Assembly (NCBI GenBank): GCA_030018745.1
Contig: JASEHB010000147.1
Location: 1 to 6,535 of the forward strand
Length of the DNA: 6,535 bases
Reading direction: 5' to 3'
DNA from: Desulfatibacillaceae bacterium
GTDB taxonomy: Bacteria > Desulfobacterota > Desulfobacteria > Desulfobacterales > Desulfatibacillaceae
This document shows, in pieces, positions 5,826 to 6,535 of this stretch; the first letter of the stretch is position 1; each line of letters opens with the position of its first letter. The notes beneath the pieces were generated by a model, which did no database searches, was not told the origin of the DNA, and was given only the letters and a program-made list of their open reading frames with translations. The position numbers and the translations under genes were made by a program.

Positions 5826-6535
5826 GTGCGAATTGAGCATGGGGCGGGGATCAACAATGTGCCGGGCAAACCAAGGCCCGTGGTGCTTTTGGCCGAATGC
5901 AAGGGAAATAAGCTCGGAAATGTAGAGCACCGGAATTGGGTTTTTAATTGTGGCGCGGATTTCCAGGTTAAGGTGGCACATGGCGCAAGCTGTTACAATG
6001 CAGTCCGCCTTCACCTGATGGGCCTCATCCATCATGTTGTTCACAATTTTTGTAACAGCATCGGGCCGGGTCACGGAAAGAAAGGTCCCGCAGCAGGTTC
6101 TTGAGCCTGACCAGGAAATTGGGTTTGCTCCCAGATTTGACAGGACGCTTTCAAGTATCCCTGTAAATTTTCTTTCAGCATAAAGGGCCGGTGGCCGGTT
6201 TTGCATACACCCGTAGTAAGGCACAAAATTAAGCCCCTGGAGCTTTAGTTTTTTGTCTGCGGAAAGATTCCTTTTTAAAATGTCTTCCAGAATCTCGAAA
6301 AGGTGCACAATTTTGAGGTTAAAATCAAAGGGCCTGCACCAGGCCTTTTCGTACTGCTGCCTGGCAGCAGCATCATCCGCCAGCTTTTTTTGGGCCTCTT
6401 TCAGGCGCAGGTAGCAGTTGGGGCAGGCCACAAGCAGGGGCCTGCCGGTCGGGGCAAGGGAAAGGTTCCTTCCTGCAAGGCGGTCTGCCAGCCTCCTGTT
6501 TATGCTGTGCGCCGATGAGCTTCCGCAGCAGTTCC
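5814..6535 (-). CDS. hdrB: Heterodisulfide reductase subunit B-like protein (two CCG domains), 5' end outside window
   Basis: The frame is open from the right edge to a TAG at 5814-5816, giving 239 visible residues; about 50 N-terminal residues should lie beyond base 6535. A GTG at 6429-6431 is internal, not the start, since conserved sequence continues upstream of it. The CCG (cysteine-rich) domain signature appears twice: first CCG-SSSAHSINR at the very edge (6522-6530) followed after 33 residues by CPNC, then GCMQ, CCGTFLS and CAMC with spacings C-x37-CC-x34-C-x2-C. In HdrB such motifs bind non-cubane [4Fe-4S] clusters that reduce a disulfide. The C-terminus (PVLYISELISLAFG, then a VDPRP motif) is also HdrB-like. 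It acts in the cytoplasm with HdrA/HdrC, which may lie upstream. Related CCG proteins (fumarate reductase-like or lactate-oxidation subunits) are less likely alternatives. It is 131 nt upstream of the first cysE ATG, on the same strand. Confidence 0.85.
   Translation of the reverse strand, partial: NCCGSSSAHSINRRLADRLAGRNLSLAPTGRPLLVACPNCYLRLKEAQKKLADDAAARQQYEKAWCRPFDFNLKIVHLFEILEDILKRNLSADKKLKLQGLNFVPYYGCMQNRPPALYAERKFTGILESVLSNLGANPISWSGSRTCCGTFLSVTRPDAVTKIVNNMMDEAHQVKADCIVTACAMCHLNLEIRATIKNPIPVLYISELISLAFGQKHHGPWFARHIVDPRPMLNSHGLL

Noticed and set aside
5814..6431. GTG at 6429-6431 as the true start of the hdrB-like gene
   Set aside because: The frame continues to the right edge with conserved HdrB sequence (CCG followed by SSSAHSINR), so the gene begins outside the window.

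Overview
The window holds a compact sulfur amino acid biosynthesis operon, read entirely on the minus strand (right to left), plus two edge-truncated genes. The order in the direction of transcription is: hdrB-like (5' end outside the window), a structured intergenic stretch, cysE, cysK, an O-acetylhomoserine sulfhydrylase gene (metY/metZ), metX, metW, a 207-nt intergenic gap, then the 5' part of a probable membrane protein that leaves the window at base 1. I see no convincing plus-strand gene, transposon, CRISPR array, tRNA or rRNA. The organism is most likely a bacterium of the sulfate-reducing deltaproteobacterial type (Desulfobacterota). This is inferred from the serine acetyltransferase type with a long N-terminus, the metX-metW pair, the direct-sulfhydrylation route and the heterodisulfide reductase subunit. 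It is not proven by any marker gene.

The five middle genes are tightly packed. The cysE/cysK and metX/metW junctions overlap as ATGA, metY/metX overlap or nearly touch at TTGA, and only 36 nt separate cysK from metY. The set fits one transcript and a coherent job, the use of free sulfide for both sulfur amino acids. CysE makes O-acetylserine and CysK adds sulfide to give cysteine. MetX acylates homoserine, and the MetY-type enzyme adds sulfide to give homocysteine directly, without cystathionine. MetW is the methyltransferase-like partner usually encoded next to metX.

The protein-coding content is conventional. The parts least explained by known features are two non-coding stretches. (1) Bases 5701-5825, between the hdrB-like gene and cysE, can fold on the minus-strand transcript into a long interrupted stem closing a multi-branched loop with a possible pseudoknot. 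It matches no riboswitch class I can recognise and is a candidate cis-regulatory leader of the cysteine/methionine operon. (2) Bases 486-611, upstream of the left-edge gene, hold a perfect 13-bp inverted repeat enclosing an inner hairpin, followed by a GCAA-loop hairpin that runs into the ribosome binding site. Both need folding and comparative evidence. All structure statements here come from reading complementarity by eye.
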